A stretch of DNA of 64,000 nt, taken from NCBI GenBank assembly GCA_017163975.1, contig JAFFSR010000347.1, forward strand, positions 10,855,501 to 10,919,500. Direction: 5' to 3'. The notes under the pieces were generated by a model. It searched no databases, was not told the origin of the DNA, and was given only the letters and a program-made list of their open reading frames with translations. Shown here piece after piece: positions 11,339-21,940 of this stretch (positions are counted from its first letter, which is position 1; each line of letters starts with the position of its first letter). The position numbers were made by a program, and so were the translations under genes. Origin of the DNA: Anastatus disparis. Its lineage: Eukaryota; Arthropoda; Insecta; Hymenoptera; Eupelmidae.

Positions 11339-12334
11339 ATGGCATCTAGCGATCACTCTGTCGACGATATTCTCGTGATGAACGACGATGAAAAAACGGA
11401 AAAATTGCGAAGTGTCGTTGCGCGGTGCGTTGCCTTTTTGTGTATAGGCCAAGAACATTTTCGGCGTGTGTACAATGACGAGTGGTGGGATACGCTAATG
11501 TTAATGAGTTTCACAACATTAGCCGATGAATTAGCTAAAATTTTCGATCAGCGGACAAATCCGCTTGAGATAGCAATGATGTATGACCTAGCATTGCGTC
11601 ATAGTGAAACAGTAGTTGTTGTAGTCGGCGATATATTAGCTTACCGATCAAGAACGAAAAGGCACCCGTTTTACTTAAATCTAGTGCTTAAAAGATACCG
11701 TGAAATAAGTGAGTAATTTTTATTGTATTTATAAAAATATTGTATTTATAAAAATATTAATTATTATTATATACTAATCTTTTTTTTATTTTCAGTGAGT
11801 AGATTTTTTGAAAATGATCCGAGGGATATACCAGATCACGCTAAAGATTTACACTTAGCGGGTGGTAAAGAAGAAGTGGTGCACTTGTCACGCATGGTAC
11901 GTCTGTTGAATGCTGTAGAAGATGAAAATGGATTCACTTCACCGGATGAGGCAGACGAGGAGACAGAAAAACAAGTAATTAAATTAAATAGCAAAAGGAA
12001 ACTAGCATCTTTCCGAACGTCATGGGACTGTGAGCCGTCTACTTCGGGGTATAAAAGAATGATTAGTAATGACAAAAAGATTGCCATGGCTGTACAAAAA
12101 GGTAATTAAAATAATTAAAAAAAATGAATATTATAAATATAATATATTGACTTCATGCTTCTAGTTTTTCGGGATAGTCCTCGATTACCATCGGGAAATA
12201 GTTTAATAAGTACAGGCCGTGATGTAGCCGATTGGCTGGTTATACAATATTATAGTCAAACTAGATTTTATCCTCCCACATCTGACGAAATAGAAAGATT
12301 ATTTGAATGTTTTCGGGGAGAGCCAGAAGCTTGA
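11339..12334 (+). CDS. Three-exon gene of unknown function beside the DNA polymerase
   Basis: The exons read as 11,339-11,708, 11,796-12,101 and 12,165-12,334. Both introns are short with canonical ends (GTGAGT...TTTTCAG and GTAATT...TTCTAG). The exons total 846 bases, exactly 282 codons including TGA, with no internal stop, which supports the model. The product starts MASSDHSVDDILVMNDDEK. Exon 1 has a helical region (CVAFLCIGQEHFRRVYNDEW) and a hydrophobic VVVVVG segment. The middle is acidic then basic (TSPDEADEETEKQ, KLNSKRKLASFR). The C-terminal part has DVADWLVIQYYSQTRFYPP. I do not recognise it. A third AG acceptor sits at 12,417-12,418 just before the polymerase frame, so it may once have been spliced into the polymerase, but a TGA at 12,332 precedes any good donor. 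Confidence 0.65.
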
Positions 12335-12418
12335 AGTTAGATTTTATATTTCAATATTTTTCATTACATGTAAAAAATTTATATACAAATTAAATTTTAA
12401 TTATTTTTTTGTTTTCAG

Positions 12419-15400
12419 AAAATATCCAGCAGCAACAGCAGTCGCAACAACAGTCGTCACAACAACAGCAGCAGCAAGTCCAGCAACAGCAGCAGCAAGT
12501 CCAACAACAACAGCAGCAAGTCCAACAACAGCAGCAAGTCCAACAGCAGCAGCAACAGCAGCAACAAGAAATAGAAAACTCGTGCCATGAAGAAGAAAGT
12601 GTAACAGTGTGTGAAAATAGTGGTTCTATGAAACAAAATTATAATAACTACGATAATGTGCCGTGTGTTGTGCAAGTAGGTGCAGGAAGAAATAACGAAG
12701 AGGAAGAAGAGGACGAAGAGGAAGAAGAGAACAGAATTGCTCATGGTAATGTACCAAAAATTTCTCTAATTAATGAATCTATGCGATACAATCGTAATTT
12801 TAGAATGACCTCTCGCGTTTTAGAATTAAAAATAAATGAACCTTTACACGGCGGAAATATAATTCAGTCGTTAGAGAGTGCTATGCGCGAAATTGTAGTT
12901 AATGTTAAATCAAAGTGCGGTGAAAACTATAAAGTAGGAATTATAATTAGGTCGAAAGAATTTAATAAGGGCGATGCATATTTAAGTTTTCGACACATTA
13001 CAGATTTACATTTCGATAGCCTATGGAATTTATTTAGTAGCTTAATTCAAAGCAATAGTGATTTTAAACTAAACGAAACTTTATTAATGGATATCACGTA
13101 TGTTAAGATACCGATTGATAGAGGCGGTTCGGAAACGTATAATTTTCTAAGTAATGTTGAAAATGGGATTTTAAAAATTTCTAATACTGATAATTTATGT
13201 TTACCGCGCGCGTTAGCATGTGGGGGAATTTTTATAAAACAAAATAGTAGCGAAGAATGGAGAAAATCGTGGAGAAATATAAAAGCGACAGCATAGCAAA
13301 AACTAAGAGCATTACAGTTACTCGAAATTTATAATATAAATTTAAGCGAAAATGAAGGATGTGGAATACGAGAAATTGCGCGTTTCCAACGTTACTTTTC
13401 TCGTCAAAATGTATGCATAAAAGTTTACGAATATGAAACGTTTAGAACAGGTGTTTCGCCGGTTTATGACGGTAGCGTAGACATACAACGCGATTATAAA
13501 TATTTTATAAATATTTTGTATTATAAAACTAGTAAACATTATGATTTAATTTTAAATCTTTGGGGCACGAAGGCAAAAAGGTATTACTGTAATCCTTGTA
13601 ATGTAGCTTATTAAAAAATTTTAAGTCATAAGTGTAACAACGTCTGTTCTGTGTGTAATGGAACACCAAATTGTGCGAATAATAATAACATGGAAAACAA
13701 AATTTGATGCGATGATTGTGGGCGTGACTTTTATTCCCAAAAGTGCTTTACAAATCATAAAAAGGTAGGATCACTTTCGCGAAATGAAAAAAAAAAAAAA
13801 AATAGACGTAAAAAATCAATTTGTGATAGCATAAAGATTTGTCAAACGTGTTTAAAATTCTGCGATAAAACAAAGGGTAACATACACGAATGCGGGAAAA
13901 AATATTGTTACACTTGTAAAATTATTCATGATATAAATTCATTTTGTTTTATGCCGGTTATTAATAAAAGTAAAAAAAAAATAGAAAGTCACCGGAAAAT
14001 TGCTATATCTTTTACGACTTCGAAACGCGACAGGATGAACGATTAGGGGAATCTAATAATACATTTATATACATACCAAATTTATGTGTCACACAGCTAT
14101 GTTGTGAAGTTTGTGCGGGAGAACCAGATATGCGCAGGTTGTGTAGTTTTTGTGGTGTTAGACAACACATTTTTACAGGGGATGAATGTTTAAAGAATTT
14201 TATAAATTTTGCCGTCCGTACAACAAAAAGAAATTTTTCATCTTTTATTTGTATAGCGTATAACGCTAAAAGTTTTGACGTCCAATTTATTTTAAAATAT
14301 ATTTTGGATCATGAGAAGGAGTTGGTTCCTCATGTAATATTAAACGGTAGGAATATAATTAAATTACAAGTAGGTTTAACTAAATTCATTGGTAGTTTAA
14401 ATTATATGCCAATGAAACTAGCTAATTTACCGAAAACATTCGGTCTCCCGAAGGGGAAAAAAAGGCTATTTTCCTCATTTATACAACACCAAAGAAAACG
14501 AAAATTATATAGGACCATACCCTCCCTCTTCTGCGTATTCGCCCGACAGCATAAGTACCGACGAACGCATACAATTTTTCAAATGGTACGATAGCGTAGC
14601 ACACGAAGAATTTGATTTGAAAAAAGAATTAATAGAATATTGTGTGCAGGACGTAAATATTTTACGACAAGCATGTATCATCTTTAGAAAAATATTTTTA
14701 GATATTGCTAATGTCGATCCGTTCAGCGAAAGCATCACCATTGCAAGCGCTTGTTCCACAGTTTTCCGTAAAAAGTTTTTAAATGCCAACGAGATCGGAA
14801 TAATACCTCAGTCTGGATATTTAAGAGGGGGACAATATTCTCAAAAATGCGTAGAATGGATGCTATGTCAGGAGAATCTTTTCAAAAAAGAAATTGTTCA
14901 TGCCGGTAGAGCACGAGAATATTCTTTGATAGAAGGCCCGCGTGTTGACGGTTTTTTAAATGATGATGAAAACGGAAAAGGGACTGTGTTTCAGTACCAT
15001 GGTTGTTTTTGTCATGGATGCCCACGCTGTTTCAAAGAAAACAGAAACAATATATTGAATAGTGGGAAAACGTTTGCTCAACGATACGAGGAAACGCGTA
15101 CCATGTCTAATAAAATAAAATCTTACGGGTATAATCTTATAGAGGTGTGGGAATGTGATTTCGATGAAAATTTAAAAAATAATCCTAATATCAAAAATTA
15201 TATTAAAAATTACCCCAAGGCCGCTAATGTTACCCTAAATCCTCGCGATGCATTTTTCGGCGGACGCACGGGTAATGTGGTTACCCATTATAGTGTATGT
15301 AATAACGAAAAAATAAATTATATAGACGTGTGCTCGCTGTATCCGTTACGTATACGTTATTTGGCAATATCAAGTAACAAAATACAATCCCGACACTAGA

Positions 15401-16333
15401 TCTGGCGATCTATTTACTGAATATATTAATACATTTTTAAAAATAAAACAAGAATCGAGTGGTTGGCCTTCCGATGTAAAAACAGAGGAAGAAAAAATTA
15501 ATTATTTAAATAAATATAAACAAGAAGAGGGGGTAACTTTGGATTATGAAAAAATAAAAAATAATCCTGGTATGTGATCTGTCGCAAAATTATGCCTCAA
15601 TTCATTTTGGGGAAAGTTTGGTCAGCGAGACAACCTGCCTCAAACTTCGATAGTTCGGACTTTTCAAGAGTTTTTAAACTATTTGACAGATCCGGAAAAA
15701 ATAATTCAACATTGTTTGTCCATCAATGAGGAAGTAATGTATATATCGTGGAAATACAAAGAAGAATGTATTTCCTCATCGCCTTGTACCAACGTAGTCA
15801 TAGCAGCCTATACTACGGCACAAGCGCGACTAGAATTATACAAATATTTATATTGCTTGGACGACAGAGTGTTGTATTATGATACAGATTCTGTCATATA
15901 CCTCAGTCGTAATGATGGTAGCGAAGAATACGAACCACCGACAGGGCCTTTGTTAGGTCAAATGACGAACGAACTTGAGTGCTACGGTGAAAACGCGTAT
16001 ATAGAAACTTTTGTTTCAGGGGGGCCAAAATTTTACGGAATGCGTATAAAAACGGCAAGCGGAGAAACTTTTGATACATGCAAAATCAAAGGAATTCGAT
16101 TGAATTATGAAAATACACTAAAAATAAATTTCGAAACTATAAAAGATTAAATTAAAAAACATCGCGAGTCTAACGATAATAAGAACGTAATACGTATAAC
16201 AAATAACGTTATTCGAAAAACTGCTATTCACGAAGTTGTATTGCGCACTGAAGAAAAAACTTGCTCGGTCGTTATTAAAAAAAGACGTTTTATTTCTAAT
16301 GATAAATCGTACCCTTATGGTTTCAAAACTTAA
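12419..16333 (+). pseudogene. Family B DNA polymerase (DNA_pol_B_2 type), broken
   Basis: This is a replicative 3'-5' proofreading DNA polymerase of the protein-primed or virus-like branch. The order is a poly-Q linker; a conserved N-terminal domain (about 12,745-13,560, including SFRHITDLHF and CGIREIARFQ); a Cys/His zinc-cluster region (about 13,590-13,940); Exo I as YDFETRQDE (about 14,014); Exo II as YNAKSFD (about 14,262); FIGSLNYMP where the family has FIDSL, so a likely catalytic Asp is lost; palm motif A YIDVCSLYP (about 15,320); motif B KLCLNSFWGKFG (about 15,586); motif C YYDTDSV (about 15,875); and a C-terminal YPYGF. Stops occur at 13,294, 13,612 and near 15,575, with frameshifts near 14,040, 14,450 and 15,350. 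No ATG opens the first frame, which starts at a splice acceptor. It is unlike the polymerase at 51-55 kb, so a second lineage is present. Confidence 0.85.
12420..12568 (+). repeat. CAG-rich (poly-Gln coding) microsatellite
   Basis: Interrupted CAG/CAA repeats, read in the polymerase frame as long glutamine runs broken by Ser and Val. The in-frame length suggests a flexible linker. An acidic run (EEEEEDEEEEE, about 12,697-12,731) follows. Confidence 0.85.
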
Positions 16334-16360
16334 TTTTAACAAACGTTTTATTTTTATAGG

Positions 16361-16868
16361 AACTATCGAATTTCTTCGACGATATGGCGATGAAGAATGC
16401 TGTAGCGATATAAATTGTCGCGTACCAATATGTCGTTATAGGCCCCAATATAAACAATCATTAGAAGGTATAGCCTGGCATAGAGTTATACATAATTTAA
16501 TTTTATTAAAAAAAAATAATTAAATGACCATGTATAAGCATATGTTGAGAACCGTAAATTTATTAAAACATAATAATAATATTACTGTTTCTGTATTATT
16601 AAAAGGTTATTTTCGAAGACAAATTTGTGTAATATGCGATAATGAAGTGTGTCGAGATCGATTTTGTTACAGAGTGTTAATAACGAAATGGGACGAATGC
16701 AAAAGACTTTGTAAAGATGTTTATATATCGAAAATTGTTAACATAATCGATGAAAATAAGATCGATAGCGCTGTATTTGCGATTACCAATATAAGACGAC
16801 GAGATCGTTTACTATGTAGAATGAAGGATACTCGATGTCATATACATTACTGTGTAACGCGTGATTGA
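16361..16868 (+). CDS. Small Cys-rich ORF downstream of the polymerase
   Basis: A frame from 16,361, just after a good acceptor (TTTTATTTTTATAG), reads GTIEFLRRYGDEECC and continues to a TAA at 16,521. The same frame resumes immediately at an ATG (16,524) and runs 114 codons to 16,868. Cysteines cluster (CVICDNEVCRDRFCY, DTRCHIHYC), suggesting a metal-binding fold. I do not recognise it. It may be one spliced gene with a nonsense change or two adjacent ORFs. Its position directly after the polymerase suggests it belongs to the same mobile or viral unit. Confidence 0.45.
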
Positions 16869-17264
16869 ATTGTTAAAGTTGCGTCTGTGAATTTACATTA
16901 AGAATATTTTGTAAAACTAATTGATAAATAATATGTAAGCCTATGTATTTTTTACATCAATGTATTTTTAATGATAAAAAATAAATTTTTAAAATGTACC
17001 CAAATATTTTTTATTTCTTTTATTGTTTAATATTTTATTTACAGGTTACCATCGTAATACAATTTTTTCTTATAAAAATAATGCTAAATTTTCTAATAAA
17101 ATTATTTATTATAAGTAACATAATCTTCATTTAAATTATTTAATATGAATAATTTTAATTTAAATCACTTTTTTATATTTTATAAATATATTAATTAATG
17201 CACAAATATTCATTGATAAAAATTCACCATTTTATATAATAAGTAGAAAAATAAACTTTATGTA
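16869..17264. other. AT-rich intergenic region between convergent genes
   Basis: No gene. AATAAA-like signals (such as AAAAAATAAATTTT near 16,977) could serve as polyadenylation sites for the plus-strand unit. Confidence 0.5.
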
Positions 17265-17963
17265 TCAAGCTTTACAACGTGGATCGTTTGGCCATATAGG
17301 ATAGTGAAATCCTACGACGTCCCTCACAGCTACATCGAAAGCACATAGTGCGATATATATATGGAGACTAGTGCCTGTATGTTTACTGGTACAAGTTAAA
17401 AAAATGTAGTAAGTATTTTCCAATATTCCTTTTTCCATAAAATACGCATGTGAATTCTGGTTTTTTGTTAAATTTTCAAACAATTCGCATGCTCGTTTCG
17501 ACCATTGATATCTCGTGGATGAAAGAGGTACAATTTTTCCCAATCCGCATAAAATTGCTCTCGGAGGTAATGTTAAAAATTGATGATCTAGTTCATAAAT
17601 ACCGTTCTCTTCATTTGTAGGATACAAATTGAACGTGATTCCTGTATCGATCATTTTACAACATCGAGGATTTTCTTCACAAGTCAGGCATCTTATCCAT
17701 TTATTTCTACACTTGATTGCTATATTCATTCGAGACTAAAAGAAAAATATTGTTAGTAAATTTATTTAAAATTTATTATAAAAAAATTATTTACTTGAAT
17801 GTACTTACTTTTAATTCCGATATTTTAAATTGTTTCAAACACACCGTGTCAGCAATTTCTGAAGTTTGAGTTTTATCTGTATCAAAAAATTTACAATTTG
17901 CAACACCATAGTAATAATACATTTCTCTTTCCAACGAATTATATTGAATATCTTCGTCACATA
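17265..17963 (-). pseudogene. Tudor-like domain gene, 5' end severed by a transposon
   Basis: Two exons are visible on the minus strand: 17,809-17,963 (5' side) and 17,265-17,735, joined by a short intron with GTAAGT and TTTTAG ends. The joined frame is open. The product has a region where LPPRAILCGLGKIVPL is followed by QWSKRACELFENLT. This resembles the extended Tudor fold (a LPPQAIxCxL block followed by W-S-x-x-A-x-x-F-F). Tudor proteins bind methyl-arginine ligands such as PIWI proteins in germline granules. The similarity is by eye and moderate. Coding text upstream of 17,963 is replaced by the end of the 7.4-kb element. The DNA on the far side (before 25,399 on this strand) ends in a plausible splice acceptor, TTTTTACGTGCAG. 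Host gene or captured gene cannot be decided here. Confidence 0.5.
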
Positions 17964-18239
17964 CCCTGGTAACAAGGCGATTGCAATTCTGGTGCAATTC
18001 TGTCGCAATTCGATTGCATGAGAATTGCATGCAGAAATTGCTTAATCTATTTCCCAATCAGGCGCGTTTCTGCTTAACTACAATTGCGTATGAAGATTGC
18101 TTCGAAATTGCTATAAACATGGTGCTCACGATTATGCATGCAAAATACAGCAGACATCAATCAGACTTACTGCAGGCAATAAAACCAAACGCATACACCA
18201 GAATTGCGCTAGAATTGCAGCAGGTAATTGTAATATCTA

Positions 18240-19870
18240 ACTTGGCAGATGCATGACAACATGCGACCAAAGCTCGCTACAATTGCAGTGGACGATTAAG
18301 GCAGATGCGTGCACCAGAATTGCACCAGACTTGTAGCAGGTAATTGCAAAACCAAACCAAGCAGATGCATGATGACATACGGCAGAAGCTCGCCAGAATT
18401 GCAGCAGACGATTGCAGCAGACGCGTCCATCAGAATTGCTCCAGAATTACGACTGCAACTTGCAATATAAAACACAGATACACGACGACAAGCGGCAGAA
18501 GCTCGCTAGAATTTCAGCAGACAATGGCAGAAGATGCGTCCACCAGAAATGCACCAAAATTGCAGCTGCAAATCGAAATATAAAACGAAGCTGATGCATG
18601 AAAACATGCGGCAGATGCTTGACAGAATTGCAGCAAACGATTGTAGCAGATGCGTCCACCAAAATTGCACCAGACTTGTAGCAGGTAATTGCAATATCAA
18701 GCCAAGCAGATGCATGATGACATGTGGCAGAAGCTCGCCAGAATTGCAGCAGACGATTGCAGCAGACGCGTCCATCAGAATTGCACCAGAATTGCAGTTG
18801 CAAATCGCAATATAAAACGAAGCAGGTGCATGACGACATGTGGCAGAAGCTCGCCAGAATTAGAGCAGACGATTGCAGCAGATGCGTTCAACAGAATTGC
18901 ACCAGAATTGCAGCTGCAAATCGCAATATAAAACGAAGCAGATGCATGAAAACATGCGGCAGATGCTCGACAGAATTGCAGCAGACGATTGCAGCAGACG
19001 CGTCCATGAGAATTGCACCAGAATTGCAGCTGAAAATCGCAATATAAAACTAAGCAGGTGCATGACGACATGTGGCAGAAGCTCACCAGAATTAGAGCAG
19101 ACGATTGCAGCAGATGCGTTCAACAGAATTGCACCAGAATTGCAGCTGCAAATCGCAATATAAAACGAAGCAGATGCATGAAAACATGCGGCAGATGCTC
19201 GACAGAATTGCAGCAGACGATTGCAGCAGACGCGTCCATGAGAATTGCACCAGAATTGCAGCTGAAAATCGCAATATAAAACTAAGCAGGTGCATGACGA
19301 CATGTGGCAGAAGCTCACCAGAATTAGAGCAGACGATGGCAGCAGACGCGTCCATCAGAATCGCACCAGAATTGCAGCTGCAAATCGCAATATAAAACGA
19401 AGCAGATGCATGACAACAAGCAGCAGAAGTTCACCAGAATTTCAGCAGACAATTGTAGCAGATGCGTCCACCAAAATTGCACCAGAGTTATAGCTGCAAC
19501 TTGCAGTATAAAACTACGCAGATCCATGACGACAAGCAGCAGAAGTTCACCAGAATTTCAGCAGACAATTGCAGCAGATGCGTCCATCAGAATTGCACCA
19601 GAATTGCAGCTGTAAATCGCTATATAAAACGAAGCGAATGCATGACAACATGCGGCAGAAGCTCTCCAGAATCGTAGCAGACGCGTGCACTAGAATCGCA
19701 TCAGAGTTGCAGCTAGAAATTACAATGTTAAACCATGCTGATATACGATAATGGGCGGCATACTTAACCATAATTGCAGCAGACGATTGGACCAGTAGCG
19801 AGCATTAGAATTGCAGCAGACGATTGGAGCAGTTGCGGGCACCAGAATTGCACCAAATTTGCAGTGGAAA
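18240..19870. repeat. 116-bp minisatellite (left arm)
   Basis: About fourteen units. The phrase GGCAGAAGCTCGCC recurs at 18,726 and 18,842, a 116-bp period. Units contain TTGCAGCAGACGATTGCAGC, CGTCCATCAGAATTGCACC and CAATATAAAACGAAG. Some neighbouring pairs (18,860-19,091 and 19,092-19,323) form a nearly identical 232-bp higher-order repeat. Open frames here are by-products of the repeat. Confidence 0.9.
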
Positions 19871-21940
19871 ATTAAATATTAATTTATGCATAGAAATTGG
19901 AAAAGGAACACAAATTATTCTAGGTTTTAAATTTTAAATTTATTTGCGAAAATAAAGCGAAACTTACATAAATTAAAATGATAACTGAGAATTAATTATC
20001 ATTATATGAAGTATATAAAAATAAAATACAATCAACCATTATTATTTTTCTTAACATCATTTCCATCTTGAGAATAAAACGCTTCCGCATATTGAAGGGG
20101 ATTTATGTGAAGAAGATCTATTGATAATTCTTGACTTTTTAATCAATATAAAATACTTAGATACACTCAATGTTTGAAAAGATCAGGCCTAAGGAAATGC
20201 GTTAAAGCCTGTTACTAAAAATGGCATTTTATTCATAAAACTGATAAAACCTATATTTGAATCAATGTTTATATATGTATTCATCATGAATTTCTTAAGC
20301 AATTAGTAAAGTATAAAGATATAATTATTCTAAAACAGTTATGATAGTTTTTACAATATATGTTGATGAATACTTAAAAATAAAGTTTACAATAAATAGA
20401 TGAGATTTTTAGTTGCATTAATTATGATTATGAGAAATGATTTAATTCTACATATTTTAAAATAAAGAGACTATTGTTTTTTTTTCATGAAATATTACTA
20501 ATTAAGAAACAGAAATTATACCTTAATATGATGCCTTTCAAAAATAAATCAAAAAAGGAAAAATGAAGGAAATGGTAAAAAAATGAGGAAAGAGAAAAAA
20601 AATTAAAAATTGAAAAAATTTTGTTAACTTTATAATTTTTTAAAAATAAACTTACTTTGAAATAATATTAAATAAACACGACTTCAAAAATAGCTTCAAA
20701 ATAAATCCGAATTGTCAAAATACTGATAATCTGATGAAATTAAACATGAATGTGCCCACACGTGATAAAATCCAACCTGTAAAATAAAAGTTACATTTTT
20801 CAATCGGTTAAATAAAAATAAAAATACATGATGATAAAAATGAATACTTACTAACAATAATTGTAATGACGTTGGTATTTATTTTTAATTTGTATTAAAT
20901 ACAATGTGTGAATGTGTCCACGAGCGAAGAATGCAACCTGCAAAACAAAAGTTTTCTCATGACATCCGCTAAAATGAATAGAAATATATAAAAAAGAAAA
21001 TTAATATATAAATACTTACAAAAAATAAGTGTAATTGCGTGGATATTTTTTTTAATTAGTACCAATCGACATACTATTGATTATTTTATAGTCAATTATT
21101 CTATAAACAATTTGTTTGAACAGAAGCTCGGGATTACATTGAAAAAACAAACAACGAACAGATCGTGTGTCACTTATTGAAAATAAAGGCTCAAACTTAA
21201 GTTTCTTTTTCAATAATGTTACGCGATACAAAATTTAAATTTTTGTATGTGAAGTTCACTAAATTTATAATCTATAACAGAAAATAAGCATAAACGTAAA
21301 TGAGTTTATTAGAGCTTGAATTCGTAGACCCAACTCAAGTAATGACTGCTACTCAAATACCATTCTATTTTTGTCTCTCACGATGAAAAAAAAACAGTTG
21401 ATATCATCCGTTACTTCAGTTGGGTCTGTGTATTCCAGGCCCCTTGCTCCAAAGTGATAAACTATATAGTACTATCTTTGTTTGGTACCTTAATTTTATA
21501 TATGCTAAACAAAGACAACAATATATGGTAAATCGTTCAGGAGCAACCCCCCAGCCTAAAAAGCTCAAATTGATTGCTCTAGCAAACTGCACACTGCTTT
21601 ATCACAAGATATAGAAGATATGAGATAAGTGTGCTAAAACAACATAGCATCATATGATTAACCACTGTGAAGCAATGGGTCCAGTAGACATCGGCAAACA
21701 AAATTTTAAAAAATGTTGTGTATTAGAAGAATTCTCTATGGATACTCGTGCCAACCCCCATTGCGCAAGTTTTGCGAAATTTCCTTGTTTCCGTCTAACT
21801 GGAGGGTTTTTCTGTAAGAGTCTGACGAACGACACCAGCTGTATTCACCAATCAGAGAACTTCTTTAGGTCTATCTCGTTAACAAGAACGTTAATGAATA
21901 TTACCCAAGCTAACAAATAGGAAGGTTTCGCAATCTGCGT
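19871..21940. other. Interior of the 7.4-kb element, no gene recognised
   Basis: AT-rich. It holds an imperfect direct repeat (about 20,745-20,890 and 20,915-21,060; TGTGTCCACGAGCG and TGTGCCCACACGTG contexts) and a small inverted repeat GACCCAACTCAAGTAA / TTACTTCAGTTGGGTC (about 21,328-21,426). No open frame resembles a transposase. Confidence 0.5.

Noticed and set aside
21420..21920. Frames of 64 and 88 codons in the middle of the 7.4-kb element as a transposase remnant
   Set aside because: No catalytic-domain pattern, both strands open, and no upstream continuation.
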